Of a stretch of DNA of 47,043 bases, positions 1-8,931 are shown in pieces. The stretch is taken from contig JAAZKK010000121.1 of NCBI GenBank assembly GCA_012799825.1, positions 1 to 47,043 on the forward strand, in the 5' to 3' direction. Positions within the stretch are counted from its first letter, which is position 1. Each line of letters begins with the position of its first letter. The position numbers and the translations under genes were made by a program. Under the pieces are notes generated by a model that saw only the letters and a list, made by a program, of their open reading frames with translations, had not been told where the DNA came from and ran no database searches. The stretch comes from Clostridiaceae bacterium (GTDB lineage: Bacteria; Bacillota; Clostridia; Saccharofermentanales; DTU023).

Positions 1-72
1 AAATGTATGTTGCCGGCCATTGACCAACTGCGTTATGCTGTGAAGACAAAAGTGTTGCCGACGTGCAGATAA
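1..72 (+). CDS. 3' end of an unidentified upstream gene (partial)
   Basis: Frame 1 is open from the window edge to a TAA at 70-72, giving a 23-residue C-terminal piece that ends in VLPTCR. The other two forward frames hit stops earlier. A short hairpin that could terminate transcription follows the stop directly. The piece is too short to assign to a family, and it could be chance open frame. Confidence 0.3.
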   Translation, partial: KCMLPAIDQLRYAVKTKVLPTCR

Positions 73-90
73 AAGCCGTCGGCTTTTCTC
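71..90 (+). terminator. Small terminator-like hairpin
   Basis: AAAAGCC-GTC-GGCTTTT is a perfect 7-bp stem with a 3-nt loop, followed by CTC. It sits right behind the stop of the upstream partial frame. It also lies between the two candidate starts of the Dus gene, which argues for the later start. The U-tract is part of the stem, so termination may be weak. Confidence 0.45.
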
Positions 91-107
91 TGAAAGGACA
101 TCGTTTC

Positions 108-1460
108 TTGAACGCGTTTCGTCTCCTTTTTCCGGAAAATGAACCGGTCATCGGATTGGCGCCAATGGCCGGTTTTACAACGCCTGCTTTTCGCGGTCTG
201 GCAGCTCGTTTCGGCGCGTCTTATACCGTGACGGAGCTTGTCTCTTGTCGAGGCATTACATATGACCGCGGGCTCAGTCGGAGTTTGCGCTACCTTGCGC
301 CTCCTGATAGATTTCCCAATGTAACCTTTCCGGGCTTTTCATGCACCGACGATGTGGGACCGGCGACCGGTGCGCATTCCTTGTCGAATATGTCTGAAGT
401 TGACGATACGGCACAGAGAGCGATGGGATGTGATACCGTCGCGAAGAACGATGACCGTTTAAGCAAGCATGATCAATATGGAAATGCGTACTCTCGTCCG
501 TGGGGCATTCAACTTTTTGGGTCGGAGCCGGCAGATTTTGCCAGGGCAATCGACATTATCTTCGAGGAGCCGGAATTACAATCGGCGTCATTTATCGATA
601 TCAATATGGGGTGTCCCGTCCCTAAAGTCGCCAAAGAAGGCGCGGGCGCAGTGCTTATGAAAAAACCATACCAGTGCGGGCGCATCGTCGAGGCCGCCGT
701 GCGCGCTGCCTCGCGACACGGACGCTTTGTCACAGTAAAAATTCGCTCAGGACTTGATCCATCATCTATCAATGCTCCGCTCGTCGCAAAGACTGCCGTG
801 TCCGCAGGCGCGATGGCGGTAACTTGTCACGCGCGCACCGCAGATCAATTTTACAGAGGAACGGCGGACTGGTTACAGATCGCTCGAGTGAAAGAGGCGA
901 TCGATGTGCCGGTTATCGGGAACGGCGATCTCACGACAGCTGAGGATCTTATAAAAATGCGCAAAGAGACAGGTTGCGACGGATTTGCGATCGGTCGAGC
1001 CGCGCGCGGCAATCCTCAACTCTTTATGACGTTGCGCCGCGATCTTCGTTCGCATTTTGAACAAAAGAGAGAACAGCACGGTTCACTGCATGGCTTGACG
1101 GCTCCGGACATCCCCATGCATTCGGGCGCCGCTTCTGCTGCCGATCTTCAGCGAGGCGATCAAAATCACAATCAGCGTGTTGACAAACCGGCACACGAAT
1201 CGGTTGAATTATGTGCCGAAGATTGGCTTCAGATTATAGTGGCGCAACTCGACGCGACGATCGAAAGGCTGGGCGAGGCTGTAGGCGTGCGCGAGATGCG
1301 TTCCTCCTTTGCGTTCTATCTCAAGGGTTTTCCGGGAGCTGCCGCTTTTCGCTGCCGCGTCATGGAGCCTGTCACGCGAGAAGGTGTGGTCGCAGTCCTC
1401 CGTGAAGCCGCCAACGCTCGAGCAATGATGACAGTTTCACTTGACGGCAATTTTGATTGA
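108..1460 (+). CDS. dus: tRNA-dihydrouridine synthase (DusB-like)
   Basis: Flavin-dependent reduction of uridine to dihydrouridine in tRNA D-loops, in the cytosol. The N-terminal TIM-barrel signature (IGLAPMAGFTTPAFR), the catalytic-Cys motif MGCPVPKV (Cys about residue 169), the FMN-site GNGDL and the IGRAARGNP segment are all present. An upstream GTG at 63 is in frame but lacks a ribosome site and has a hairpin behind it. TTG at 108 has AAAGGA 9-10 nt upstream and places APMAG at the usual distance from the N-terminus, so I chose it. The protein is 450 residues, long for the family (about 320-350). Two hydrophilic inserts explain this: about residues 70-130, just before the usual IQLFG strand, and about 316-369, before the C-terminal helical domain. 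The exact subfamily (DusA/B/C) rests on general resemblance only. Confidence 0.9.
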   Translation: MNAFRLLFPENEPVIGLAPMAGFTTPAFRGLAARFGASYTVTELVSCRGITYDRGLSRSLRYLAPPDRFPNVTFPGFSCTDDVGPATGAHSLSNMSEVDDTAQRAMGCDTVAKNDDRLSKHDQYGNAYSRPWGIQLFGSEPADFARAIDIIFEEPELQSASFIDINMGCPVPKVAKEGAGAVLMKKPYQCGRIVEAAVRAASRHGRFVTVKIRSGLDPSSINAPLVAKTAVSAGAMAVTCHARTADQFYRGTADWLQIARVKEAIDVPVIGNGDLTTAEDLIKMRKETGCDGFAIGRAARGNPQLFMTLRRDLRSHFEQKREQHGSLHGLTAPDIPMHSGAASAADLQRGDQNHNQRVDKPAHESVELCAEDWLQIIVAQLDATIERLGEAVGVREMRSSFAFYLKGFPGAAAFRCRVMEPVTREGVVAVLREAANARAMMTVSLDGNFD

Positions 1461-1551
1461 TGTAAACTGAAACTTGCAGTGCTTAAAGTTACAGCGTAAA
1501 TTAAACCACCGATCTTTTAAATAATAAAAGCACTACTGCAAAGGATAACTA

Positions 1552-4392
1552 GTGCTATCACGGGAAGAGGGCCTCAAACACGATATGAAGAAGGGTAGGA
1601 GTGCGCGCGTTGCGCGAATTGTCACACTCGTTGTTTCTGCTTATTTTCTGACCTGTTTCCTCTTCAGTTTTCGCATGAATCCGGTGGGCCAATTTTTCTC
1701 AACGATTGAAACGACACCATTTAGCGCTCTTTTTCAAGGCATTCTATTTGCGATTTCATTAATTTTCGTATTTCTATTTACGTATATTTTTAAGGAGGCG
1801 TCCGTTCGTCTGATCCTCCTTATTTCGATTCAAGCGTATCTTGCGATCAGTGCGCTCCGTTGTGGCGAGTCGGGGTTTGTTGCGGGCGCTCTTATTGTCG
1901 GCGTTGCCGTACTTTTTCATGGATATGCCGACGTGCACAACCTTCGTTTATCACGAAATTCATCCGGTACGCCAAATCATAATAGTCTCAACGCGACGGA
2001 CGATAAGAATCTCAACGGTTCGGGCAAGAAGAGATCCGACGATGCTACGGCACCAAAGACCGGAGACGCCACAGATGAGGATTTGAGGAGCGAAACGGCT
2101 TCTCGTGTCAATCGCAGAGTCTTCATCGTACTCTGCGTTTTGTCAGCGATCATTCCGTTGGGCTTTGTCTCTCAACTCTTTTTCAAATCTTCCGGCGACG
2201 CGCCTAAAAATCCTGTTTTTTTCGGTACTTCTGCCGGCTGGCTCTGGATCTCCGCGTTCGGTGCCGCCGTGTTAGGGGTGTTCCTATATATGTCATTTAA
2301 AAAGGGCGTTGGCAGAAATCTTTCTCTTGAACGTTCTCCGAGACTTAGCGTAGTCCTTTTTCTTTTGGCGCTGATCCCCGCTGCAATTCTGATGATCATC
2401 ATGGTGGCGCGTATCAGCGGTTTCCTCTCGCCGACGTACGATATGGGCATTTTTACGCAGATGTTCCACAATATGAAAACGACGGGCGCGCCGATCACAA
2501 CATTGGAGCGTGACATGTCGCTCTCTCATTTCAAAATCCATATGTCGCCCATCTTTTATCTGATACTGCCTTTTTACTTGATCGCTCCATCCGCGGAAAC
2601 CCTTCAAGTATTGCAGATTCTAGTTGTCTTGTCTGGCGTCATCCCGCTCGATCTTCTAGCCAAGCGGTATTTTCTCGGGAGCAAGGCGTGGCGCCTGGCC
2701 GCTGCCGTCCTGTATGTTCTCCAACCGGGTCTGCTCGGCAGCAACTTGTACGATCTTCATGAAAACTGTTTTCTCGCCCCGCTGACGTTATGGCTCATCT
2801 ATGCCTGCCATACAAGACGTACGGTTATTGTGTTGCTTTTTGCCGCTTTGACGCTCATGGTGAAGGAAGATGCCGCACTCTACGTCGTTGCCGTTGCGTT
2901 ATTCGTGTTTTTTGGCGGGATATCCGCCGACAATCATTACCAGCGGCGCAAGGATCTTATACATGGCATGCTTCTGCTCGCCGGTGCCTTGATCTATTTT
3001 GCTTGGGTTTCGACCTATCTAAATAACGCCGGTTACGGCATCATGACATATCGTTTCAATAATCTGATGATTTATAAGGAGCTCGGCGTCCTCGGCATCA
3101 TTCCTGCGTTGCTGCAAAATCCCGCATATTATTTGTCGACGTTCTGGACGATGGAGAAAATCAGCTATCTTATGGTTGTTCTGGGAAGCCTCGGTTTTCT
3201 GCCGCTCTTTCAGCGGAAAGGCGCGCACTATTTCCTGATCATTCCCCTTGTTGTCATGAATTTGTCGTCAAATTACACTTATCAACATGATTTGAAGTTT
3301 CAATACCATTATGGGAGTGTCGCGCTCCTCGTTTTCATGGCGATGATGGCCGTCGCAGGTTATACCGAGCGCATGTCACGCACACCTGTCACGCTTCCTG
3401 CGCTGAGAAAAACATCAAGAACGGCGCTACTGCGTCATGGAGCGCCTGACCAAACGTCTCTTTCAGAGGTCAATCAGCCGTCTAAAGTTGAGGAAGTGAC
3501 AAAACCTGTCGCTCGGACTGGACAAGATCGTAAAAAGAGCGGTAACGATGGACGACAGCTTGTACAGCAGATTGTCAGAGCTCCCCAACAGAGCGCTTTG
3601 CGGCCTGGACTTCGCGTACCATCGATTGCTTCGCGACAACCTGCGGAACCTTCCTTGAGGGATGAACGTGATGAAAGGGATCGTTTACCTTCGCGTTCGT
3701 CATCTGAGAATGCTGATCGCTCATTGGCGCGTCATACCGTGAACGAGCAAAAGAAACAAAATGTCCGACTAGCTCGCATTGAAAAGAGCAGTCGCACTTC
3801 CCGCGCAAATTACCGGCAAAATGAGAATCGTGTTCTTGCGGCAGGCGGTTTTGTGCGTCCTCAGGAAGTAGAAGATGAGCTGTCGCCTAACAACGGCGCC
3901 GTTGATGTGAGGCGACGCCACGCCGGGAAGGCAACGCCATCTGCGAAGACTGCCGTTGCATCGAAAGATCCGCGCTCTGTCCGGTTAAGACGTGTGCTCG
4001 CTTTTGTTGTCGCGTTTGCTCTATTTTGCGCCGCCTCGCAAAGTCTCTTGTTGTTATCGGAGCGCCGTTCTACGATCCTGTACGAAAAAGCAAATCGCCA
4101 GAGCCTAAATGCAATCAGACATTGCCTTGACCAGATTCCAAAAGAAGCAAGTGTTGGTACCACAACATTTTTCACGAGTTATCTTGCCAACCGTGCGGAA
4201 ATTTATGATCTCGGATACCATAAGCGATCGCTTAAGGATGGACATCTTGAGTATCTTGTTTTTGATCAGCGCTGGCATCGCTATTCAGATGAAGATGTGA
4301 TGGCAAAGGCTTTAGAGTACGGCTATGTCAGAATGAGCGGAACACCTGAAAACGTCGTCATTCTCAAATGGCCTAATGCGCATACGCCTTGA
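1552..4392 (+). CDS. Large DUF2079 integral membrane protein
   Basis: A polytopic membrane protein of 946 residues of the DUF2079 family, whose fold resembles GT-C glycosyltransferases; the substrate is unknown. Family landmarks are YDMGIFTQ near residue 296, the following HF-I-HMSP segment, and LHENCF near residue 402, which correspond to conserved acidic and His positions. Many hydrophobic helices cover roughly residues 20-130 and 185-600. Residues about 605-815 are instead a hydrophilic Arg/Ser/Gln/Glu-rich stretch without membrane segments. One more helix (about 815-840) and a small soluble C-terminal domain follow. The GTG at 1552 has AGGA 6 nt upstream; an in-frame ATG at 1585 is less well served. 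The function in the cell envelope is inferred, not shown. Confidence 0.8.
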   Translation: MLSREEGLKHDMKKGRSARVARIVTLVVSAYFLTCFLFSFRMNPVGQFFSTIETTPFSALFQGILFAISLIFVFLFTYIFKEASVRLILLISIQAYLAISALRCGESGFVAGALIVGVAVLFHGYADVHNLRLSRNSSGTPNHNSLNATDDKNLNGSGKKRSDDATAPKTGDATDEDLRSETASRVNRRVFIVLCVLSAIIPLGFVSQLFFKSSGDAPKNPVFFGTSAGWLWISAFGAAVLGVFLYMSFKKGVGRNLSLERSPRLSVVLFLLALIPAAILMIIMVARISGFLSPTYDMGIFTQMFHNMKTTGAPITTLERDMSLSHFKIHMSPIFYLILPFYLIAPSAETLQVLQILVVLSGVIPLDLLAKRYFLGSKAWRLAAAVLYVLQPGLLGSNLYDLHENCFLAPLTLWLIYACHTRRTVIVLLFAALTLMVKEDAALYVVAVALFVFFGGISADNHYQRRKDLIHGMLLLAGALIYFAWVSTYLNNAGYGIMTYRFNNLMIYKELGVLGIIPALLQNPAYYLSTFWTMEKISYLMVVLGSLGFLPLFQRKGAHYFLIIPLVVMNLSSNYTYQHDLKFQYHYGSVALLVFMAMMAVAGYTERMSRTPVTLPALRKTSRTALLRHGAPDQTSLSEVNQPSKVEEVTKPVARTGQDRKKSGNDGRQLVQQIVRAPQQSALRPGLRVPSIASRQPAEPSLRDERDERDRLPSRSSSENADRSLARHTVNEQKKQNVRLARIEKSSRTSRANYRQNENRVLAAGGFVRPQEVEDELSPNNGAVDVRRRHAGKATPSAKTAVASKDPRSVRLRRVLAFVVAFALFCAASQSLLLLSERRSTILYEKANRQSLNAIRHCLDQIPKEASVGTTTFFTSYLANRAEIYDLGYHKRSLKDGHLEYLVFDQRWHRYSDEDVMAKALEYGYVRMSGTPENVVILKWPNAHTP

Positions 4393-4514
4393 GTTGTCGT
4401 GTCGCCATTTTTGTCGCGATCATCTTGCGGCGATGGTGTGATTGTCGAAATAGCGAAATAGTGACGTTCCCAATCATTTCATTGCCGTTCATGTTTTTCA
4501 CGGCTTTGATGCGT

Positions 4515-4520
4515 TATAAT
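4515..4520 (+). promoter_or_regulatory. Candidate -10 box upstream of the EF-G-like gene
   Basis: A perfect TATAAT stands 31 nt before the chosen ATG at 4552. No good -35 is seen at 16-18 nt; the best is TGTTTT at 4492-4497. An in-frame ATG at 4519 lies inside this box, which is why I reject it as the start codon. Confidence 0.4.
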
Positions 4521-4551
4521 GGACAAAATTGTCTTTCTTGAAGGGGGAAAT

Positions 4552-6633
4552 ATGAAACTTACGACGGATAAAATCAGAAACATCACCGTGATGGGTCACG
4601 GCGGCGTCGGCAAAACGGCGTTTGTCGAAGCCGCGCTTTACTGCGGTGGCGTCATCGATCGCATGGGCCGATCGAACGATGGCAACACTGTGACCGACTT
4701 CGACGCCGAAGAAATGCGCCGCGGCAACTCCATTAGCACATCGGTTGCGTGGTGCCGTTGGAAAGATTGCAAACTCAACTTTATTGACACACCGGGCGAT
4801 TTCGATTTTCTCGGCGAACAGATTCTCGGCATGATTGCGGGCGATACCGCGATGATCATCATGTCCGGCAAAGACGGTCTCTCTGTCGGCGCGGAGAAGG
4901 CTGTGCGCAATGCCGAAACGCAGAATATGCCAATTTCGTTCTTCGTGAACCGTATGGATGAAGCGAACGCTGATTTCGCGAAGACGCTTGAGGCGCTTCG
5001 TGAAGCTTATGGAGATCGAGTGTTGCCGCTTTCAGTCCCTATTAAGGAGGGCGATCAACTCATAGGTCTTGTCGATGTTCTCAATCAGAAAGCATTCTCC
5101 TTCTCAGGGAAAAAGGGCGAGATGAAAGAAATCGAGATGCCGGCGGACTTAGAGGACGTCGTTGAATCCTACGTCGAAAGCATCAATGAACAGATTGCAG
5201 AGAACGATGAGCACCTGATGGAAAAATATTTTGAAGGTGAACCTTTCACTCCGGACGAGCTGTCGCACGGCATGCGCCTTGCTATTACCTCCGGTTCCAT
5301 CAAGCCTGTGTTTGCGGGATCAGCTTCTGATAATCTCGGAGTGTCGTTCGCTCTCGACGCGATTGCCCGATATTTTCCTCTTCCGACATCACATCGGATC
5401 AAAGCGTTGAATAGCGCAGGAGAAGAGGTTGAGGTCATCGCATCGCAGGATGAGCCTTTGGCGGCGTTCGTCTTCAAGACGTTTGTCGATCCCTTTGTCG
5501 GACGTATCTCGCTTTTCCGTGTGTTTTCCGGCGAAATTACAGGCAACAGCACACTCTATAACGCGACGCAAGACGTGGAAGAGCGTCTGATAGGCCTAAA
5601 TTTCCAGAATGGCAAGAAGCAGGAGCCGACCGAGAAAATTGTCGCGGGAGACATCGGTTCCATTGCCAAACTGTCCGAGACAATGACGCTTCATACCATC
5701 GCGGACAAGGATCAACCGGTCAAGATTATTCCCCCCGATATGCCGGCTCCCTGTATGACGCTGGCCATTTCTCCGGTCAACAAGGGCGATGAAGAAAAGA
5801 TCATGCAAGGTCTGCTTCGACTAAAAGATGAAGATATCGTATTTGACATTGTCAATGATGCCGAGACGCGTCAGTTCCTCCTATCCGGACTCGGAGAAGT
5901 ACAACTTAACGTTATATGCGCGCGTCTGAAGTCGAAATTCGGCGTTGAGGCACAGCTGTCTGAACCTCGCATTGCTTATCGTGAAACGATTCGCAAGACG
6001 GTGAGCGTGCAGGGACGGCACAAAAAACAGACCGGCGGCCATGGTCAGTACGGTGATGTGTGGATTCGTTTCGAGCCCGGAGAAAATGAAGATCTCGAAT
6101 TTGATGAAGAAGTGTTCGGTGGCGCCGTGCCCAAGAACTACTTCCCCGCGGTTGAAAAAGGTCTTCGTGAAGCCGTGGAGGAAGGACCGCTTGCAGGTTA
6201 TCCAGTTGTCTTCCTCAAAGCGACGCTCTACGACGGATCGTATCATGATGTCGACTCGAACGAACTTTCATTTAAGCTCGCTGCCCGCTTGGCGTACCGT
6301 GAAGGTCTGCCGAAAGCCAATCCTGTCCTCTTGGAGCCTATCGATAAACTGATGGTGCACATACCGGATGCATTCTTGGGTGATATCATGGGTGACCTCA
6401 ACAAACGCCGCGGACGTATCATGGGCATCCATGCCGAGAGCGAAATTCCCGGTTTCCAAGTGGTCGAAGCGGAAGCACCGCGCGGTGAAATCGCAAAATA
6501 CGCGACCGATCTGAAGTCGATGACGCAAGGTCGAGGATGGTTCACGATGGAATTCGTGCGTTACGAACAGATGCCCCAGCAGTTCGCCGATCGCGTGATC
6601 GCGGAAGCGGAAGCACGTCGCGAAGACCAATAA
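4552..6633 (+). CDS. Elongation factor G-like GTPase (FusA2 type)
   Basis: A 693-residue protein with the full EF-G domain order: GTPase domain, beta-barrel domain II, and the domain III-V region including the QTGGHGQYGDVW and RGRIMG segments. The P-loop GHGGVGKT lies at residues 15-22. Compared with canonical EF-G several GTPase motifs differ: G3 reads DTPGDFDF (residues 79-86) where EF-G has DTPGHVDF, so Asp replaces the catalytic His. Switch I reads RRGNSIS rather than RGITI, and G4 reads NRMD rather than NKMD. These changes place it with EF-G paralogues rather than the housekeeping translocase; a role in ribosome rescue, recycling or stress is inference. GGGGG 5 nt before ATG 4552 decides the start. 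A strong terminator follows. Confidence 0.88.
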   Translation: MKLTTDKIRNITVMGHGGVGKTAFVEAALYCGGVIDRMGRSNDGNTVTDFDAEEMRRGNSISTSVAWCRWKDCKLNFIDTPGDFDFLGEQILGMIAGDTAMIIMSGKDGLSVGAEKAVRNAETQNMPISFFVNRMDEANADFAKTLEALREAYGDRVLPLSVPIKEGDQLIGLVDVLNQKAFSFSGKKGEMKEIEMPADLEDVVESYVESINEQIAENDEHLMEKYFEGEPFTPDELSHGMRLAITSGSIKPVFAGSASDNLGVSFALDAIARYFPLPTSHRIKALNSAGEEVEVIASQDEPLAAFVFKTFVDPFVGRISLFRVFSGEITGNSTLYNATQDVEERLIGLNFQNGKKQEPTEKIVAGDIGSIAKLSETMTLHTIADKDQPVKIIPPDMPAPCMTLAISPVNKGDEEKIMQGLLRLKDEDIVFDIVNDAETRQFLLSGLGEVQLNVICARLKSKFGVEAQLSEPRIAYRETIRKTVSVQGRHKKQTGGHGQYGDVWIRFEPGENEDLEFDEEVFGGAVPKNYFPAVEKGLREAVEEGPLAGYPVVFLKATLYDGSYHDVDSNELSFKLAARLAYREGLPKANPVLLEPIDKLMVHIPDAFLGDIMGDLNKRRGRIMGIHAESEIPGFQVVEAEAPRGEIAKYATDLKSMTQGRGWFTMEFVRYEQMPQQFADRVIAEAEARREDQ

Positions 6634-6650
6634 ACCATATAAATATGAAT

Positions 6651-6694
6651 AGATGCGCCGATTTTCGTTTAAGCGGAAGGCGCATCTTTCTTTT
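6651..6694 (+). terminator. Rho-independent terminator after the EF-G-like gene
   Basis: The stem AGATGCGCC (6651-6659) pairs perfectly with GGCGCATCT (6679-6687), followed by TTCTTTT. It lies 18 nt behind the stop codon. Confidence 0.85.
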
Positions 6695-6765
6695 AATATC
6701 TGTTATCTTATTAGTCTGGACAAGTATTTTAGAAAAAAGCGCTAAAGGAGATACGGGAGCATTGC

Positions 6766-8142
6766 ATGCCCATATTCGCTGACATCCTATCAGCCGGATT
6801 ACCGCTCTTTCGGTTTGCGATGCTTTTTGCCGGATCGCTTTGGGTGAATCTTGTCTGGCCGCTTCTCTTTCTCGTAGCGACGACGCTTCTTACGGCTTTT
6901 ATGAAATCGGTGAGATTTCTTCCGCAGCCCTGCGATGACCTTCCGAACCGTCCGCGAGTACCTCTTTCTCTTGCCAAAAAAATGGAAACGAGCGAAATCG
7001 TAGAGCGTGAAACTCGTACAGCCATTTTTCTTAATATGGCTGCTTTTTTAATAGCGAGTACGCGTGCGGGACTTCCGTCGTTTATTGTACTTATTGGAGC
7101 GCCTGAGGAGCCGGTGCGCGGCTGGATTTCGTTTGGATGGTACGCGTTGTCGATTCTTGCTGTGCTCGTCATAGGTTTTGTAGTTCCGTTGCGCGCGGGA
7201 GGACGTCGCCGTGAAACCTTTGCTTGTGCCGTCTGGCCTGCCATCTCTTTTCTCCTTTTTCTCGTCCGTCCAATCGACCGCCTTATTTTTGTGACGGCAA
7301 GTGGCATCATGAAGTTGTTCCGTTTGAAAGATGTTAAGGATCGCAGTCAGATTCTGACGGAAGAAGAATTATTGAATATATTGGGCAACGATAGCGGTGA
7401 AAGTGACTTTGAGGCTGATAACATCGAATACATCGAAAACCTGTTTCAGTTTGATGACAAGGTTGCTTCTGACGTTATGACGCACCGCATCGAGATCGAC
7501 GCTCTTCCAATTGATACCGATTATGAGACGACCATTAGCTTCATTCGAGAGACTAGGCATACGAGATTTCCGATTTTCAGAGGTACGGTGGACAACATCG
7601 TCGGGATCTTACACGTCAAGGATCTTCTCTTTGTAGAGCAGGACGATTCGTTTTCCTTAGAAAAAATGATGCGCGAGCCTTGGTTTACACCGGAGTCGCG
7701 TAATACACGCCAACTGCTGCGTGAAATGCAGAAAGAGCACGTACAGATGGCCATCGTCATCGATGAGTACGGCGGAACTGCGGGGATGATCACCATTGAA
7801 GATTTGGTCGAACAAATTGTCGGCAACATTGAAGACGAATACGATGACGATGAGCAAGAGATGATTCGTGTCGCACCGGACACATGGGTCGTTGCCGGAT
7901 CGTATCCGATCGACCGTTTAGCGCGTGAAACAGGCGTTTTCTTTGGCGAGGATGAATTTGATTCGACGGCCGGTTTCGTTATTGAGCGGCTTGACCGCAT
8001 TCCGGAAGAGAATGAACATGCGAGTATTACTTTCGGTTCCCTGACGTTCGACGTCATGTCAGTTATAGACAACCGAATCGCTTGGCTTCGCGTAACTCGC
8101 ACTTCCGATGAAAAGAATGTCGAAGGGTACGACAATGACTGA
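6766..8142 (+). CDS. CNNM/CorC-type membrane protein with CBS pair
   Basis: Family of ion-transport-associated membrane proteins (hemolysin C/CorC/CNNM, related to YhdP, YrkA and PaeA), implicated in Mg2+ or other cation efflux. The 458-residue chain has about four hydrophobic segments in the first 185 residues at the position of the DUF21 domain. A cytosolic CBS pair follows (about 225-345, including the hallmark YGGTAGMITIEDLVEQIVG and an acidic EDEYDDDEQE run). The C-terminal CorC_HlyC domain occupies about 365-450. The DUF21 part is divergent and I assign it mainly by position. GGGAG 6 nt before the ATG supports the start. The last 8 nt overlap the next gene (ATGACTGA), so the two are probably co-translated. 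Confidence 0.85.
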   Translation: MPIFADILSAGLPLFRFAMLFAGSLWVNLVWPLLFLVATTLLTAFMKSVRFLPQPCDDLPNRPRVPLSLAKKMETSEIVERETRTAIFLNMAAFLIASTRAGLPSFIVLIGAPEEPVRGWISFGWYALSILAVLVIGFVVPLRAGGRRRETFACAVWPAISFLLFLVRPIDRLIFVTASGIMKLFRLKDVKDRSQILTEEELLNILGNDSGESDFEADNIEYIENLFQFDDKVASDVMTHRIEIDALPIDTDYETTISFIRETRHTRFPIFRGTVDNIVGILHVKDLLFVEQDDSFSLEKMMREPWFTPESRNTRQLLREMQKEHVQMAIVIDEYGGTAGMITIEDLVEQIVGNIEDEYDDDEQEMIRVAPDTWVVAGSYPIDRLARETGVFFGEDEFDSTAGFVIERLDRIPEENEHASITFGSLTFDVMSVIDNRIAWLRVTRTSDEKNVEGYDND

Positions 8143-8830
8143 TGTGAAGAAACAATCATTTTTTTCTGTTGAGGTAGAAGCAATTTTTTTCGATTTAGAT
8201 GGTACGCTGGTCGACACCGTCCCTCTGATCATCGCCTCTCATCGCCATACTTTTAATAAATATCTAGGCTGGATTCCCGATGAATCGACCCTTCTCAGCA
8301 CGATCGGTGTGCCCCTTGAGAAAACATTTAAAGAATATGGTAAAGACTTAGCCTATGAGATGCTCGACGAGTATCTCATCTGGAGCACTCCTCGCATGTC
8401 GGAGATGGTCGATATTTTCCCCGGAGTTGTCGAAACATTGGCCGAGCTTAAATCTCGCGGTTTTATCCTCGGGATTGTGACCTCGCGCCGGCGTGCCGGC
8501 GTAGACGTGCTGATGGAGAAGTACGACTTGGAGCACTATTTTTCAGTGTGCGTCAGCGTCAACGATCCGGAACGTCCAAAACCGTATCCGGATCCTCTGT
8601 ATCTTGCGATGCGTCAAACCTGCATATCCGATCCTTCTCATGTTCTTTATGTCGGCGACAGCGTGCACGATGTGCACTGTGCGAACAACGCCGGCACCAT
8701 GTCATGTGTGGTGGGCTGGACGGCAATGGATAAGGAGGAGCTTGGCGCTCTTAATCCGACTTTTTGGATCGATCGCATGGAGGATCTTCTTGAACGCGTT
8801 GAACTTTGTTCGCCTCGCTCAGAGTCATAA
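8135..8830 (+). CDS. HAD-superfamily phosphatase (PpaX/Gph-like)
   Basis: A 231-residue haloacid-dehalogenase hydrolase. Motif I FFDLDGTLVDT carries the nucleophile Asp20 and the acid/base Asp22. Motif II is IVTSRR, and motif III/IV is Lys in RPKPYPDPL plus VGDSVHD. The cap helix opening DTVPLIIASHRHTF resembles the pyrophosphatase PpaX of Bacillus and phosphoglycolate phosphatase; the real substrate cannot be read from sequence. The ATG at 8135 overlaps the TGA of the CBS protein as ATGACTGA, with GGG 7 nt upstream. An in-frame ATG at 8108 exists but has no better ribosome site. Confidence 0.85.
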   Translation: MTDVKKQSFFSVEVEAIFFDLDGTLVDTVPLIIASHRHTFNKYLGWIPDESTLLSTIGVPLEKTFKEYGKDLAYEMLDEYLIWSTPRMSEMVDIFPGVVETLAELKSRGFILGIVTSRRRAGVDVLMEKYDLEHYFSVCVSVNDPERPKPYPDPLYLAMRQTCISDPSHVLYVGDSVHDVHCANNAGTMSCVVGWTAMDKEELGALNPTFWIDRMEDLLERVELCSPRSES

Positions 8831-8871
8831 TGCCTTTTAACCTTTTCTTGTTGTTCTTCAGTGTGATAAAC

Positions 8872-8900
8872 TTGACATCGTGCTTGAATGTTGCTTTTAT
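8872..8900 (+). promoter_or_regulatory. Sigma-A promoter for the foldase gene
   Basis: TTGACA at 8872-8877, a 17-nt spacer, and TTTTAT at 8895-8900 with an upstream TGC that forms an extended -10. Transcription would start near 8907, which favours translation from ATG 8932 rather than from the in-frame TTG 8806 or ATG 8830. Confidence 0.7.
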
Positions 8901-8931
8901 GGCAAAAGCAGTTTCGAAGGAGAAGTCCGAT

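Noticed and set aside
1477-1538. GCAGTGCTT near 1477 and its imperfect complement near 1527 before the DUF2079 gene
   Set aside because: Arms need a 3-nt bulge and a loop of about 40 nt, and no T-run follows; too weak for a terminator.
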